DNA of 64,000 nucleotides from AC-49 sp963766605 (GCA_963766605.1 CAVYAT010000004.1:1-64000), one strand, 5' to 3'. Counted from the first letter of the stretch, positions 1-9,277 are shown. Made by a program: numbers and translations. Notes: generated from the sequence alone by a model not told the origin.

Positions 1-1280
1 TGGAAGCCGACAAGGTCCAATCCTACGTCCGGGATGTCCCAGACCAACTTGGATGGATGCCTTGCTTCGCCGTCCTTTGGGGCAATCATCAGTGCATGAC
101 GGGAAACCACGCGGCGCCCTGGATTGCGGATGTCTGGGCAAAAGGAATTACGAATTTCGATCTCTCCCACCGCGTACACGGGTTTGCGCAAAAATTCACT
201 GGAAGGCACCTGGCTGCCGTGGCGCGAAAGGCCCGAAGTGCTCGCTGGATGATTTCCTCGACGCGCATGGTTACATGCCGGCGCTGAAGCCCAGAAGAAA
301 GGAAACAGTTTCGCTCGTTCATCCTTTTGAGCGGCGACAGGCCGTTCAGGTGACAGTCTGGCGCAAAGCTACGACGATTGGTGCACGGCTCAAATCGCGC
401 TGCACGCTCAACAACCAGTCAGACTACCAGTTGTTCCTGAAGCGGGGCCGCTGATTACAAAAAGTGTTCCCGCGCGGACAAGGGACATGTCTGGCCCAAG
501 GATGCCGAGGGCAACTGGATTGAATCCTTACGAACCGGGCTTCTCCGGAGGGGACAGGGCGGACGCGATTACAGCGACTGAAAACAACGGGTATACCTAC
601 GATTGGGATGTTCAACACGACTTGTCCGGGGCTTTTCCACTCTGATGGGCGGACGCAAGAAAGCCGAAGCAAATTTACGACCAACTCTTCCGCGAATCTC
701 TTGGCGCGCAGTAAATATGAGTTTTGGGCGAAATTCCCGGACGCCAGCGGCCTCGTGGGTCTAATTCTCGATGGGCAATGAACCGAGCCTTCATATTCCT
801 TATATTTACAATCACCTCGGCGCGCCTTGGAAAACGCAGAAACGCGTGCGTCAGCTTCTTGGAATATATGTTCACCGGATTCACCGAACGGAATTCCGGG
901 AGATGAAGACGGCGGCGGACTGTCTGCGTTCGTGGTTTTTTCGATGATGGGTTTCTATCCGACCGAAGCAGGTGTTCCCGACCTACGAAATGGGCAGCCC
1001 GGTTTTTGAAAAAGTAACGATCCATCTTCACAACGGAAAAACCTTTCGCATCATAACCACCGAAACATCGCAAAATGCGAAGTATATAAAAGACCTTCGG
1101 CTGAACGGCAAGGCACAGGACCGTATCTGGTTCCGGCACGCGAACGTCGTGAATGGCCTGACCATCGAGGCGAAAATGTCTGAGACTCCGAATACTGCAC
1201 TCGGTTCGAAGGAAGATGAGTTGCCGCCGTCAAGCATGACGCTGAATCCGCAAGCGCTCCAGGTTTCGGATTTGAAATAG
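1..1280 (+). pseudogene. GH92-family alpha-mannosidase fragment, broken by many frameshifts
   Basis: Pieces of one protein occur in successive order across the three forward frames. They include GNHAAPWIADVWAKGI near 110-160, DWDVQHDLSG near 605-630, and FSMMGFYPTEAG followed by the C-terminal beta domain up to a stop at 1278-1280. This order matches glycoside hydrolase family 92 (calcium-dependent exo-alpha-mannosidases acting on alpha-linked mannose). The 5' part lies outside the window. The frame changes about every 100 bases and GC is clearly lower than in the rest of the window, so this stretch probably comes from another genome or from low-coverage sequence. The family call is fairly sure; activity cannot be judged. 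Confidence 0.7.
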
Positions 1281-1465
1281 CCCGAAAGACGCGACTGCCT
1301 CCTGGGCAATCTCAATTCAATTACACCGTTCCCATGAGCCGCCGAAACGAATACGACGTGAAAAGTGCGTTCCTTCAATAATGGAGCGCGCGCGCAATAT
1401 CACGCCCGGTTCGTTGGCGAATTTAAGTTTTCTTTTAGCTTGGGAATCTCAGCACCATCGAGGCC

Positions 1466-2312
1466 TCAGTTCTTCCGATCCACTATCTTCAATGGCACAT
1501 GGAGCCGGAGGTCATCGGAAGCTGCGCCGATGAGAAGTTCGATAATCCCCTGGTTCGACAACATATTGTTTGCGAGCGGTATCCCAATAACGCAACAGGT
1601 GCAAAGGAATTTCGACGGTCACCTGGGTTGATTGGCCTTCTGAGAGATGAACTCGCGTAAAGCCGCACAGCGCCAGTTTCGGTTGCGAGACCGCCGAATG
1701 AACGTGACGAAAATAAACCTGCGCCACTTCGTCACCGTCCACGTTACCCGAATTCTTGAGAGTGAAGCTCAGCTTCACCGTGGCTTCGGGCGTGAATTCG
1801 GAAGCATTCAGCGCAGCGCCTTGATAATCAAACCTAGTGTAACTCAACCCATAACCAAACGCGAACAACGGTTTGCCACCGAAATAACGATAGGTCCGAT
1901 TGCTCATGGAATAGTCGTCAAAAGCAGGGAGATCAGAGGTCCCGTGATAAATGCCATCGGCAAACGCCCCGAAGGATTCGAATCGCCAAAGAGCACTTCG
2001 CCGACGGCGCGACCGCCCAGCTCGCCCGGATACCAGGCCTGCAAAATCGCGGGCAGGTGTGTGGCCTCCCACGGCATGGCGACAGCGCTGCCGCTGCAAT
2101 TAATAAACACAACCGGCTTGCCGGTCGCTTCAAATGCCTGGAGTAAATCCCTCCTGCACTTCTGGCAATTCAATACGCGTGCGATCACCACCGTCGAAAC
2201 CGTCGTAGCCGTCGGCACTGGACATCTCTTCACCCTCGAGATCCGGACTGATGCCACCGACGTAAATAACTACGTCAGCCGATTTCGCGGCGGCGACAGC
2301 CTCCTCAAGCAC
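1466..2312 (-). pseudogene. GH3-family beta-glucosidase, C-terminal part, frameshifted
   Basis: Reading leftward on the minus strand gives a GH3 C-terminal half. First comes the alpha/beta sandwich (DVVIYVGG, INCSGSAVAMPW, QAWYPGELGG), then FAFGYGLSYTRFDY, then a fibronectin-III-like domain (KNSGNVDGDEVAQVYF). It ends in ELLIGAASDDLRLHV and a stop at 1466-1468. GH3 enzymes release beta-linked glucose or xylose from oligosaccharides. At least four frameshifts interrupt it. The N-terminal catalytic barrel is absent: upstream of about 2312 the sequence turns in mid-gene into an unrelated flavin-dependent oxidoreductase. It is convergent with the GH92 fragment, and 1281-1465 between them holds nothing recognisable. 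Composition matches the GH92 piece and not the rest of the window. Confidence 0.75.
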
Positions 2313-2833
2313 AGCGGCGGATGGGGCTGTTGCACGGGGCGCAGCTCGATCGGGACGTCGTCAAAGTGGAAGTGCGGGCCGTCGTGGGTGATCCGGTCGT
2401 GCGTGAGGCCCGCGAGCAGGATCTCGAGCGACTCGGCGTAGAGCTCGCGGCTCTGCGTCCCGTCGACCCCGAAGAACCCCTGTTCGATCGGCGAGATGCC
2501 GCGGCTCACACCCAGATCGAGGCGCCCATTGGACAGCTGGTCGAGCATGCAGACCTGCTCGATCATCGCCAGCGGATGCTCGAGCGGGAGGATGAAACAC
2601 AGCATGCCGAGGCGGATGCGCGTCGTGCGGGCAGCCACTGCAGCCAGGAACAACCCCGGCCGCGGGACGGTGCTGAGCGGCGTTCCGTGGTGCTCGGCCA
2701 GCAGGAACGTGTAGAACCCCGCCGCCTCCGCCGCCTCGACCATCGCCAGGCGCTCCCGATAGAGCTGATGGACCTCGACCACGCCGCCGTCATCCAGCTG
2801 GTCCCAGATTCCGATCCGCAGCTCTGCGCCCAT
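2313..2833 (-). CDS. LLM-class (luciferase-like) flavin-dependent oxidoreductase, 3' end lost
   Basis: The protein starts at an ATG at 2833 with GGAG six bases upstream. About 173 residues remain of a family usually near 330-350. The start (ELRIGIWDQLDD), AEAAGFYTFLLAEHH, the TTRIRLGMLCFILPLEHP strand and QLSNGRLDLGVSRG are typical of luciferase-family flavin monooxygenases, which use reduced flavin and oxygen. The reading frame stays good to RPVQQPHPPL and then enters GH3 sequence at the chimeric junction. It is divergent from the ligM-like gene and shares a promoter region with two palindromes, so a role in aromatic metabolism is possible but unproven. The substrate is unknown. Confidence 0.75.
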
Positions 2834-2890
2834 GACCCGCTCCTTGTCGCCAACGCCCCGATTCACAAATCCTCGGGAGCGTTCGTTCCC

Positions 2891-2922
2891 TGTTAACATC
2901 GCCGGCGGCGACACTGTATACA
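2891..2922. promoter_or_regulatory. paired 8-bp palindromes TGTTAACA and TGTATACA
   Basis: TGTTAACA (2891-2898) and TGTATACA (2915-2922) are perfect palindromes with starts 24 bases apart. They lie between the divergent flavin oxidoreductase and ligM-like starts. TGTATACA recurs twice and a GTATAC core once more upstream of metF (5500-5609). The shape T-GT-n-n-AC-A resembles the half-site pattern bound by FadR-type GntR regulators. The regulator type is an inference, and no such gene is in the window. Confidence 0.5.
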
Positions 2923-3082
2923 TCATGCTGGCAAAGGGCCCGCCAAGGGCAGGCGCAATGGGTGCCGATGCCGTGGCGCTGTGTCGGCGGGCCTGATCGC
3001 TGATCGCGTCGCCGGCTGAACTTTGTCCCTGCAAAAACGACCGAGCCAGCCCGGGCCACGGGCGCGGAGAGTCCCCACAACC

Positions 3083-4495
3083 ATGAGCGAGAAGAACCTT
3101 CAGAGCGTCCTGGACGCCGCTGGTAACACCGTCGAACTGCTGCGCAACGCGCAGGCCGGCGCGTACGTCTACCCGGTGGTCCCCGACGAGTTCAGCAACT
3201 GGCGTCGCGAGCAGAAGGCCTGGCGCGATACGGCCGTCCTGTTCGACCAGTCCCACCACATGGTGAACCTGTTCATGAACGGCCCGGACGTCATCAAGCT
3301 GATCACCGCGACGGCGGTCAACACCGTGGCCAACTTCGAGGTCAACATGGCCAAGCAGTACGTGCCGACCACACCGGCCGGCCACGTCATCGGCGACGGC
3401 ATCCTCTTCCGCCTCGGCGAGGAGGAGTTCGTCTACGTCGGCCGCGCTCCCGCCGCCAACTGGCTGACCTTCCACGGCGAAACCGGTGGCTACAGCGGCC
3501 TCGAGATCGTCCAGGACGACCGCTCGCCGATGCGCACGTTCGGCAAGCAGGTCACGCGTCGCTACTACCGCTTCCAGATCCAGGGCCCGAATGCCTGGCA
3601 GGTCATCGAGAAGCTCAACGGCGGCCCGCTCGAGCAGCTGAAGTTCTTCCGCCTGTCGACGATGAATCTCGCCGGCCGGACCGTCCGCACCCTGCGCCAC
3701 GGGATGGCCGGGGAGCCGGGACTGGAGATCTTCGGCCCGTACGAGGACTACGACCTCGTCCGCGAGACGATCCTCGCCGAGGGCGCCGAGTTCGGGTTGG
3801 AGCCGTGCGGCGCGCGCGCGTACGCGTCGAACACGCTGGAGTCCGGTTGGATCCCGTCGCCGCTGCCGGCCATCTACACGGGCGACGAGCTGCGCGCCTA
3901 CCGCGAGTGGTTGCCGGCCTCGGGCTACGAGGCGAACAACGCGCTCGCGGGCTCCTTCGTCTCCGACGACATCGAGGACTACTACCTCAACCCGTGGGAG
4001 CTCGGGTACGGACCGTTCGTCAAGTTCGACCATGACTTCATCGGCCGTGACGCGCTCGAGCAGATCGACCCGGCCGCCGAGCGTAGGAAGGTCACGTTCG
4101 ACTGGAACGGGGACGACCTCAGCAAGGTCTATGACGCCCTGTTCGACCCGGCCGCCGAGGAGTACCAGTTCTTCAACATCCCGATCGCCAACTACGCCTC
4201 GACGAGCTTCGACCAGGTGGCCGACGCGGACGGCACGGTCGTCGGCGTGTCGATGTTCGCCGGTTACAGCGCCAACGAGCGCCGCGCACTGTCACTCGGG
4301 ACCATCTCCCCCGAGGTTGAGCACGGAACCGAGCTCAAGCTGACCTGGGGGGAGCCGAACGGTGGCACGACGAAGAAGACCGTCGAGCCGCATCGCCAGC
4401 TCGAGGTTCGGGTCATCGTCAGCCCGGTTCCCTACGCGCAGACGGCCCGGCTCGAGTACGCGGACGGCTGGCGCGCCAGCGGCGTCGCCCTCTAG
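3083..4495 (+). CDS. ligM: LigM-type vanillate/3-O-methylgallate O-demethylase
   Basis: This 470-residue protein of the GcvT/aminomethyltransferase fold resembles Sphingobium LigM nearly end to end. LigM moves the O-methyl group of vanillate or 3-O-methylgallate to tetrahydrofolate, giving protocatechuate or gallate and 5-methyl-THF. Shared stretches include AQAGAYVYPVV, LFDQSHHM (53-60), KQYVPTTPAGHVIGDG, YVGRAPAANWL, TLRHGMAGEPGLEI, SNTLESGWIPSPLPAIYTG and GYGPFVKFDHDFIGRDAL. Tyr30, Gln56 and His59 fall where LigM has active-site residues (from memory). The ATG at 3083 is chosen because it aligns with the LigM start; an in-frame start at 3023 adds unrelated sequence. It is convergent with metF, which handles the methyl-THF product. 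Syringate or another methoxy-aromatic could be the true substrate. Confidence 0.88.
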   Translation: MSEKNLQSVLDAAGNTVELLRNAQAGAYVYPVVPDEFSNWRREQKAWRDTAVLFDQSHHMVNLFMNGPDVIKLITATAVNTVANFEVNMAKQYVPTTPAGHVIGDGILFRLGEEEFVYVGRAPAANWLTFHGETGGYSGLEIVQDDRSPMRTFGKQVTRRYYRFQIQGPNAWQVIEKLNGGPLEQLKFFRLSTMNLAGRTVRTLRHGMAGEPGLEIFGPYEDYDLVRETILAEGAEFGLEPCGARAYASNTLESGWIPSPLPAIYTGDELRAYREWLPASGYEANNALAGSFVSDDIEDYYLNPWELGYGPFVKFDHDFIGRDALEQIDPAAERRKVTFDWNGDDLSKVYDALFDPAAEEYQFFNIPIANYASTSFDQVADADGTVVGVSMFAGYSANERRALSLGTISPEVEHGTELKLTWGEPNGGTTKKTVEPHRQLEVRVIVSPVPYAQTARLEYADGWRASGVAL

Positions 4496-4551
4496 GCAGT
4501 CGCAAGCCCGCGGCTACACGCCCCCGGCGCCCGCGTGGCGCCGGGTGGCGC

Positions 4552-5433
4552 TCAGCCGGCGACGCGGAAGTCGGCAATCCACTCGGACGTGGCCTGCAGG
4601 CCACCGAACGTGTAGAAGTGCAGCTTGACGTCGCCGTGCCGGCCGGCGTCGTAGCGGTCGTCCAGTTCGCGGATGAACCGGTCCGGACCGGCCGTGCCCA
4701 TCAGGCTGGTCAGCGAGAGGCCGTACTTCTTGGCGATGCCGGCACCGGTGCCGACGCCGAAGCGCTTGGCGTAGCTGAGCAGGCGCTTGACTCCGGCGGG
4801 CCCCGGGACGCCGACGCGGATGGGAGCGTCGACGCCGCGTTCACGGACCGCCTCGACCCACGTGACCACGGGGTCGACGTCGAACCCGAACTGCGTGATC
4901 ACGGCACCGGGCAGCTGGCGCTCGGCCAGCGCGGCGAACTTGTCGTCGAACGCGGACCACAGGGCGCGCGCGTCGAGTTCGGGGTGTCCGTCGGGGTAAC
5001 CGCTGACGCTCACGTGCCGGACGCCGTAGTGCTCCAGCAGGCCGCAGCGGATCAGTGACAGCGAGTCCTCGTAGGGCCCTTCGGGGGTCGTCGGGTCGCC
5101 CGCGACGACAAACGCGTTCTCGCAGGCGTCAGCGTCACGGAGGCCCCCGAGAAACTCCTCGAGCATCGCGGAGGAACGCAGGCGCCGCGCCGAGATATGG
5201 GGCACCGGGACGAAGCCGTGCGCCCTGGCGGTGCGCGCCGCGGCGAGACGCATCTCGGCATCCTCGTTACCCAGGAACGTGACGTTGATGCGGGTGCCTC
5301 GCGGGATGCTGTCCCGTGCCTCGTGAAGCCTCTCGACGTCCTTGCCGGTCATCTCCAGGGAGAAGTCGTCCAGCAGGCCGCTTCCTCCGGGAACAGGCTG
5401 CGTCAGGACATCGGACAGGCGCGCGCTGGGTAT
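4552..5433 (-). CDS. metF: 5,10-methylenetetrahydrofolate reductase
   Basis: This is a 293-residue TIM-barrel flavoprotein of the MetF family, the usual bacterial length. It interconverts 5,10-methylene-THF and 5-methyl-THF. Visible features are FSLEMTGKDVERL near the start, VTFLGNEDAEMR, FVPVPHISARRL, the FVVAGDPTTPEGPYEDSL loop, VSGYPDGHPEL, ITQFGFDVDPVV, VGVPGPAGVKRLL and HFYTFGGL. Placed beside ligM it probably recycles methyl-THF formed by O-demethylation, as in Sphingobium where metF is linked to ligM. The start is odd: an AAAGGAG ribosome site (5440-5446) sits six bases before an ATA codon at 5431-5433. The next ATG lies inside the conserved N-terminus and is too short. ATA may be a true rare start or a base error for ATG. 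Confidence 0.88.
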   Translation of the reverse strand: MPSARLSDVLTQPVPGGSGLLDDFSLEMTGKDVERLHEARDSIPRGTRINVTFLGNEDAEMRLAAARTARAHGFVPVPHISARRLRSSAMLEEFLGGLRDADACENAFVVAGDPTTPEGPYEDSLSLIRCGLLEHYGVRHVSVSGYPDGHPELDARALWSAFDDKFAALAERQLPGAVITQFGFDVDPVVTWVEAVRERGVDAPIRVGVPGPAGVKRLLSYAKRFGVGTGAGIAKKYGLSLTSLMGTAGPDRFIRELDDRYDAGRHGDVKLHFYTFGGLQATSEWIADFRVAG

Positions 5434-5499
5434 GTCTGGCTCCTTTGGGACGCGACGACGATTCGCCCGGGACGACGTATCTCTCGCACGCGGGTTCGC

Positions 5500-5609
5500 T
5501 GTATACAGAACGATGGTATACAGAATCGGCCTGCCTGCGTGGCAAGCGTGCGCGACCGCCAGTACGCGTGGAACGCCGTCGCCGAGCCACGCGGACGCGC
5601 TTGTATACA
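5500..5609. promoter_or_regulatory. cluster of GTATAC palindromes in the metF promoter
   Basis: TGTATACA occurs at 5500-5507 and 5602-5609, and the core GTATAC followed by AG at 5516-5521. All lie within the 216-base gap upstream of metF. The same octamer lies upstream of the ligM-like gene at 2915. Three copies in one short promoter, absent from most other intergenic regions read here, suggest repressor operators controlling the O-demethylation module. The protein that binds them is not identified. Confidence 0.5.
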
Positions 5610-5649
5610 GCACCAGGTCAGCGACCTCGGGCCGAACCCCCGAGCGAGA

Positions 5650-7221
5650 TCAGACCACGAGACCGTGACGGACGGTGTTCTCCGTCACGGCGCGCGGCTC
5701 GACGAAGTGCAGGAGGTAGTTCGGCCCGCCGGCCTTCGCTCCCGTCCCCGACAGTCGATTGCCACCGAAGGGCTGGCGCGCGACCATGGCGCCGGTGGTG
5801 TGACGGTTGACGTAGAGGTTTCCGACCGGGCTGCGCGCGATGACACGCTCGATCGTGTGCGGGTTGCGGGCGAACAGCCCGCCGGTGAGGGCGAAGCGCA
5901 GATCATCGACGCGGTCGCACGCGTCGTCGACGTTCTTCACGCCCTCGACGGCGAGCAGTGGCCCGAAGATCTCGTCGTGAAGGAGCGCCGAGCCTTTGGC
6001 GAGACCGGTGACAACCGTCGGGGCGCAGAACCAGCCGTCGGCAGGGAGCTCGTGGCGGCGCTCCGCGATCGTACCCTCCTGTGCGCCGAGCGCGGCGTAG
6101 CGCTCCACGCGTTCTTGGGCAGCGGCCTCGATGACCGGCGGGACGTCAGTGGCGAACCGGTCGGCCTGACCGAGCTGCAGCGTCGCCGTCGCACCGGCGA
6201 GCCGCTCGATGAGCGTGTCGGCGATCGCCTCGTGGACGAGCACGCGAGAGGCCGCGCTGCACTTCTGACCCGCGTACGCGAACGCGGAGCGAACGATGGC
6301 GGGGACAGCGTCATCGAGGTCCGCGTCCGCGTCGACGATGATGCAGTTCTTGCCGCCCATCTCGGCGACGACGTGTTTGAGGTGGCGCTGGTTGTCCGTG
6401 ACCTCGGCGGCCGTCTTGAGGATCTCGAGGCCGACCGGTGCGCTACCGGTGAAGGCAATCGTGTGAACGCGCGAGTCTCTGACGAGAGCGGCGCCGACGT
6501 CGCCTTCGCCCGGGACGAGCGTGATCGCCCCGGCGGGCACGCCGCCCGCGCGGAGCGCCTCAACAAGCATCGCGCCGCAGCCCGGCGCCTGTTCGGCGGG
6601 TTTGAGAACGACCGCGTTGCCGGTGGCGAGCGCCGCGGCGGTCATCCCGCATGGGATTGCGACGGGGAAGTTCCACGGGGAGATCACCGCGACGACGCCG
6701 CGCGGTGCGTAGTGCATCGTGTTGCGCTCGCCGGGCATCTGCAGCAGCGTCGCGCCGGCGGCGAGCGCGATCGCCCCGCGTGCGTAGTACTCGAGGAAAT
6801 CGATCGCCTCGCAGACATCGCCGTCGGCCTCGCCCCACGGTTTGGCGCACTCGAGCACGACGAGCGCCGCGAGCTCGCGGCGGCGGGTGCGGATCCACTC
6901 GGCGGCGCGGATCAGCGCTGCGGCGCGCTCGTGTGCCGGTGTCACCGCCCACGCCGGTCCGGCCTCGACTGCCTGGGCGACCGCTCGGCCGGCGTCATCG
7001 GCCGAGCAGAGCGGCGCCACGGCGACGACACGACCGGGAGCGCCGGGGTCGGTCGAGTGCAGCGCGTCGCCCTCGGTGCGGTCCCTACCGATCCACAGCG
7101 GAACACGAATCGGCAGTTTCGGTTCGAGCGCTCGCATCGCGACCTCGAGACCCTCCCGCGCCTCCCTGCGCCGTAGCTCGAGAACCGGCTCGTTGGCGAA
7201 GGGCGGGAGCGCTGCGGTCAC
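5650..7221 (-). CDS. pruA: L-glutamate gamma-semialdehyde (P5C) dehydrogenase
   Basis: This 523-residue NAD(P)-dependent aldehyde dehydrogenase oxidises glutamate-5-semialdehyde/P5C to glutamate, the second step of proline breakdown. Visible features are the long PutA/RocA-type N-terminal arm, SPWNFPVAIP (181-190), LKPAEQAP, the FTGS loop, the general base Glu in AEMGGKN (about 287), catalytic Cys in GQKCSAASR (about 321), FGPLLAVE and PFGGNRLSGTGAKAG near the C-terminus. Its ATG overlaps the proline dehydrogenase stop by 4 bases, so the two are translationally coupled. The separate two-gene arrangement matches the pruB-pruA pair of mycobacteria rather than the fused PutA of proteobacteria. 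Confidence 0.93.
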   Translation of the reverse strand: MTAALPPFANEPVLELRRREAREGLEVAMRALEPKLPIRVPLWIGRDRTEGDALHSTDPGAPGRVVAVAPLCSADDAGRAVAQAVEAGPAWAVTPAHERAAALIRAAEWIRTRRRELAALVVLECAKPWGEADGDVCEAIDFLEYYARGAIALAAGATLLQMPGERNTMHYAPRGVVAVISPWNFPVAIPCGMTAAALATGNAVVLKPAEQAPGCGAMLVEALRAGGVPAGAITLVPGEGDVGAALVRDSRVHTIAFTGSAPVGLEILKTAAEVTDNQRHLKHVVAEMGGKNCIIVDADADLDDAVPAIVRSAFAYAGQKCSAASRVLVHEAIADTLIERLAGATATLQLGQADRFATDVPPVIEAAAQERVERYAALGAQEGTIAERRHELPADGWFCAPTVVTGLAKGSALLHDEIFGPLLAVEGVKNVDDACDRVDDLRFALTGGLFARNPHTIERVIARSPVGNLYVNRHTTGAMVARQPFGGNRLSGTGAKAGGPNYLLHFVEPRAVTENTVRHGLVV

Positions 7222-8552
7222 GGCGCGGCAAGCAGTTCGGCGAGCGGCCGGCCCGCGGCCTGCTCGTGAAGGAAGGATTCGTTGCTCGTGTTCTCCAGCA
7301 GCCGACGCACCAGGTAGGCCATCCCCGCGACGAGATCGCCGATCGGGCAGTACGTTCGCACGCGGTGGCCGGTCGTGGCCAGCGCGTGCTGGAGGTCGTC
7401 GCCGAGGCCGCGCAGGACCTGGATCTCGAGTTCGCCGTCGGCCAGACCGGCCGCGCGATTGGCGGCGATGGCGTGGGCGACCGAGCGAAGGTTGTGACTG
7501 GCGATCGCGGGGCGGAGGGGGACCCCGCGGGCCCGCGGGGTGATGAGGTCAACCGTCAGCGCCTCGAAGTTGCGATCGCAGTCGGCCTTGACCTCGAAGA
7601 CCGGGACCGCCCAGCCGCTCTGGCGTGCCTCGACGACCTCGTGATCCCAGTAGGCGCCCTTGACGAGGCGGACGACAAGGGGCACCGCGCGCGGGTTGGT
7701 TGTGGCCCAGGCGACGATCCGCTCGCAGAGCTCGGGTGAGTCGCGGAGGTAGGCCTGCAGGACGAGGCCGGCGCTCGGGCCGTCACGAAACTCGTCCTCG
7801 GCCAGCAGATCGAGGACGAGGCCGGTGATCGCCTGGATGGAGTCGAACGACTCCATGTCGATGTGAAGATGCGCGCCGACCGCGCGAGCGTGACGCAACA
7901 GGTCGCGCAAGCGCGGGGCCGCATCGCGCTGGCCGAGCTCCGGCGCATCGGGACGAAGCAGCGGAGTCAGCGCCGACACCTTGACCGAGAGATTCACCCG
8001 CGGGATCGGGCCGAGACCGTCAGCCTCGAGATCGGCGCGCGCGGGAAGCGCCGAGTACACGTCGGTCAGTGCGTCGAGCGTGGCGTGACAGCGCGCCGCG
8101 TATCGGTCCGCCTCCGCGGACGTGACCGTCGCCTCGCCCAGCAGGTCGACCGATGTCGCCACACCGGCGCTCCACAGCTCGCGCAGGACGGCCTGCGCGT
8201 CCGACGGAGTCTCGCCGACGATGAATCGGTGCGCCATGTGACGTACCCCGGCCGCGGCGGCCGCACCCAGCGCGACCCGCCCGGCCCGCGAGTCGGCGAT
8301 CCGCATCGCGGCCTGAATCGGGACCGGCGGCTCATCAACTTCGCCGAGGAAGCCCGTCAGATGAACCGCGAGGTCGTCGAGCGAGCGACAGGCGGGGACG
8401 ACATCGACGAAGCGGAAGAGCGCGGCGCGCAACTCGGCGTCGCGCGATGCGAGATCCATCGCGCGCTGGTCGATCGCCTTGAGCGAGCTCCGGCTCGTCG
8501 AAGGTAGAGCGGCCGCCAGCTCAGTGCCGACGCGGAAAGCTTCGTCCGTCAT
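7218..8552 (-). CDS. pruB: proline dehydrogenase (FAD)
   Basis: This 444-residue protein carries the FAD-dependent proline dehydrogenase barrel. It oxidises L-proline to delta-1-pyrroline-5-carboxylate and feeds the quinone pool. Motifs include the AHRFIVGETP N-terminal helix, SVDLLGEATVTSAEADRY, VNLSVKVSALTP, HIDMESFDS, the family signature LVKGAYWDHEV, IASHNLRSVAHA and QVLRGLGDDLQHAL. The ATG at 8552 is chosen because it overlaps the stop of the upstream SGNH gene in an ATGA. A longer upstream reading of this frame only runs through the other gene. It is longer than typical 300-residue stand-alone enzymes because of an N-terminal helical region like that of PutA. It forms an operon with pruA. 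Confidence 0.92.
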   Translation of the reverse strand: MTDEAFRVGTELAAALPSTSRSSLKAIDQRAMDLASRDAELRAALFRFVDVVPACRSLDDLAVHLTGFLGEVDEPPVPIQAAMRIADSRAGRVALGAAAAAGVRHMAHRFIVGETPSDAQAVLRELWSAGVATSVDLLGEATVTSAEADRYAARCHATLDALTDVYSALPARADLEADGLGPIPRVNLSVKVSALTPLLRPDAPELGQRDAAPRLRDLLRHARAVGAHLHIDMESFDSIQAITGLVLDLLAEDEFRDGPSAGLVLQAYLRDSPELCERIVAWATTNPRAVPLVVRLVKGAYWDHEVVEARQSGWAVPVFEVKADCDRNFEALTVDLITPRARGVPLRPAIASHNLRSVAHAIAANRAAGLADGELEIQVLRGLGDDLQHALATTGHRVRTYCPIGDLVAGMAYLVRRLLENTSNESFLHEQAAGRPLAELLAAP

Positions 8553-9277
8553 GCGGGCGGTCCCGCCATCTGGCGTGCGGCTTCCTCTGTGATCGCGTGT
8601 TTGATCGTTGTTGCCATCAGTGCCGCGCCGGCCGTGTTGAGGTGGATCGTGTCGTAGGTGAGTCCGCGTCGTTTGGAGACGGCCTCCCAGTCGGCGAGGA
8701 CGAGGTCGTCGCGGTGGCGCGCGAGGCGCCGCAGGCGCTCGTTGACGTACGGGAAATACCAGGCGTACTGATGCAGCTCGCCGAGCGAGCCCTGCGGCAC
8801 GATCGAGGCGTTGGGCTGGCGCAGCGTCACCCATACGAACTGGCGGGCGCCGAGGCGGCGCAGCGTTGCCAGGAGGGCGAGCGCCTCGTGGTCGAAGCGT
8901 CGCGACCAGAATCCGTAGCGCTTTCGGCCGCGCTCCCACAGCGAGTTGTAGCCGAGCGCCACGACCACGAGCTTGGGTACCCGCGGATGCTGCGCGCGCA
9001 GCTCTCGGTCGGCGACGCGGATCATCAGCGCCGGGCGACCGCGGATCGTGATGTGCCAGCACGGCATCGCCGACTTCAGCGCGGGCGCCCCACCGAGCAG
9101 GACCGAGTCGACGAGCGCCAGCATGTGGCGATGGCGCGCCCAGTTCACCGCTGTCGGGGAGCCCCCGGGCGAGCACCCATGAGCGCGGCGGGCGGCCAGC
9201 GCGTGCGACGCGAACACGACCGCGGCGGCCAACAGCATGGCCGCGGCCGCGGCAACGGAGGGCCTGCGAACTCGCAT
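8549..9277 (-). CDS. exported SGNH/GDSL-like hydrolase
   Basis: This is a 242-residue protein with an N-terminal hydrophobic segment (AAAAAMLLAAAVVFASHALA), probably a signal peptide. It then resembles SGNH-hydrolase-like proteins common in actinobacteria. VVVALGYNSLWERG replaces the usual GxND block and DTIHLNTAGAALMA holds the DxxH pair. The classic GDS serine motif is not obvious; LVDSVLLGGAP is the candidate block I, with DS retained. Likely role: esterase or acyl hydrolase at the cell surface. The start is at 9277 (a second ATG lies at 9310). Its stop overlaps the proline dehydrogenase start, so it may be the first gene of that operon, although the functional link is unclear. Confidence 0.65.
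   Translation of the reverse strand: MRVRRPSVAAAAAMLLAAAVVFASHALAARRAHGCSPGGSPTAVNWARHRHMLALVDSVLLGGAPALKSAMPCWHITIRGRPALMIRVADRELRAQHPRVPKLVVVALGYNSLWERGRKRYGFWSRRFDHEALALLATLRRLGARQFVWVTLRQPNASIVPQGSLGELHQYAWYFPYVNERLRRLARHRDDLVLADWEAVSKRRGLTYDTIHLNTAGAALMATTIKHAITEEAARQMAGPPA

Noticed and set aside
1..2312. GH92/GH3 region as horizontally acquired polysaccharide locus
   Set aside because: The mid-gene fusion at about 2313 together with extreme frameshift density fits a chimeric contig better than gene transfer.
2270..4033. 587-residue open frame on the minus strand across the ligM-like gene
   Set aside because: It is an Arg/Val/Asp-rich opposite-strand shadow of the LigM coding frame; only its last part (2313-2833) is a real gene. 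The same holds for very long minus-strand frames at 38686-40872, 40869-43241 and 43368-45530.
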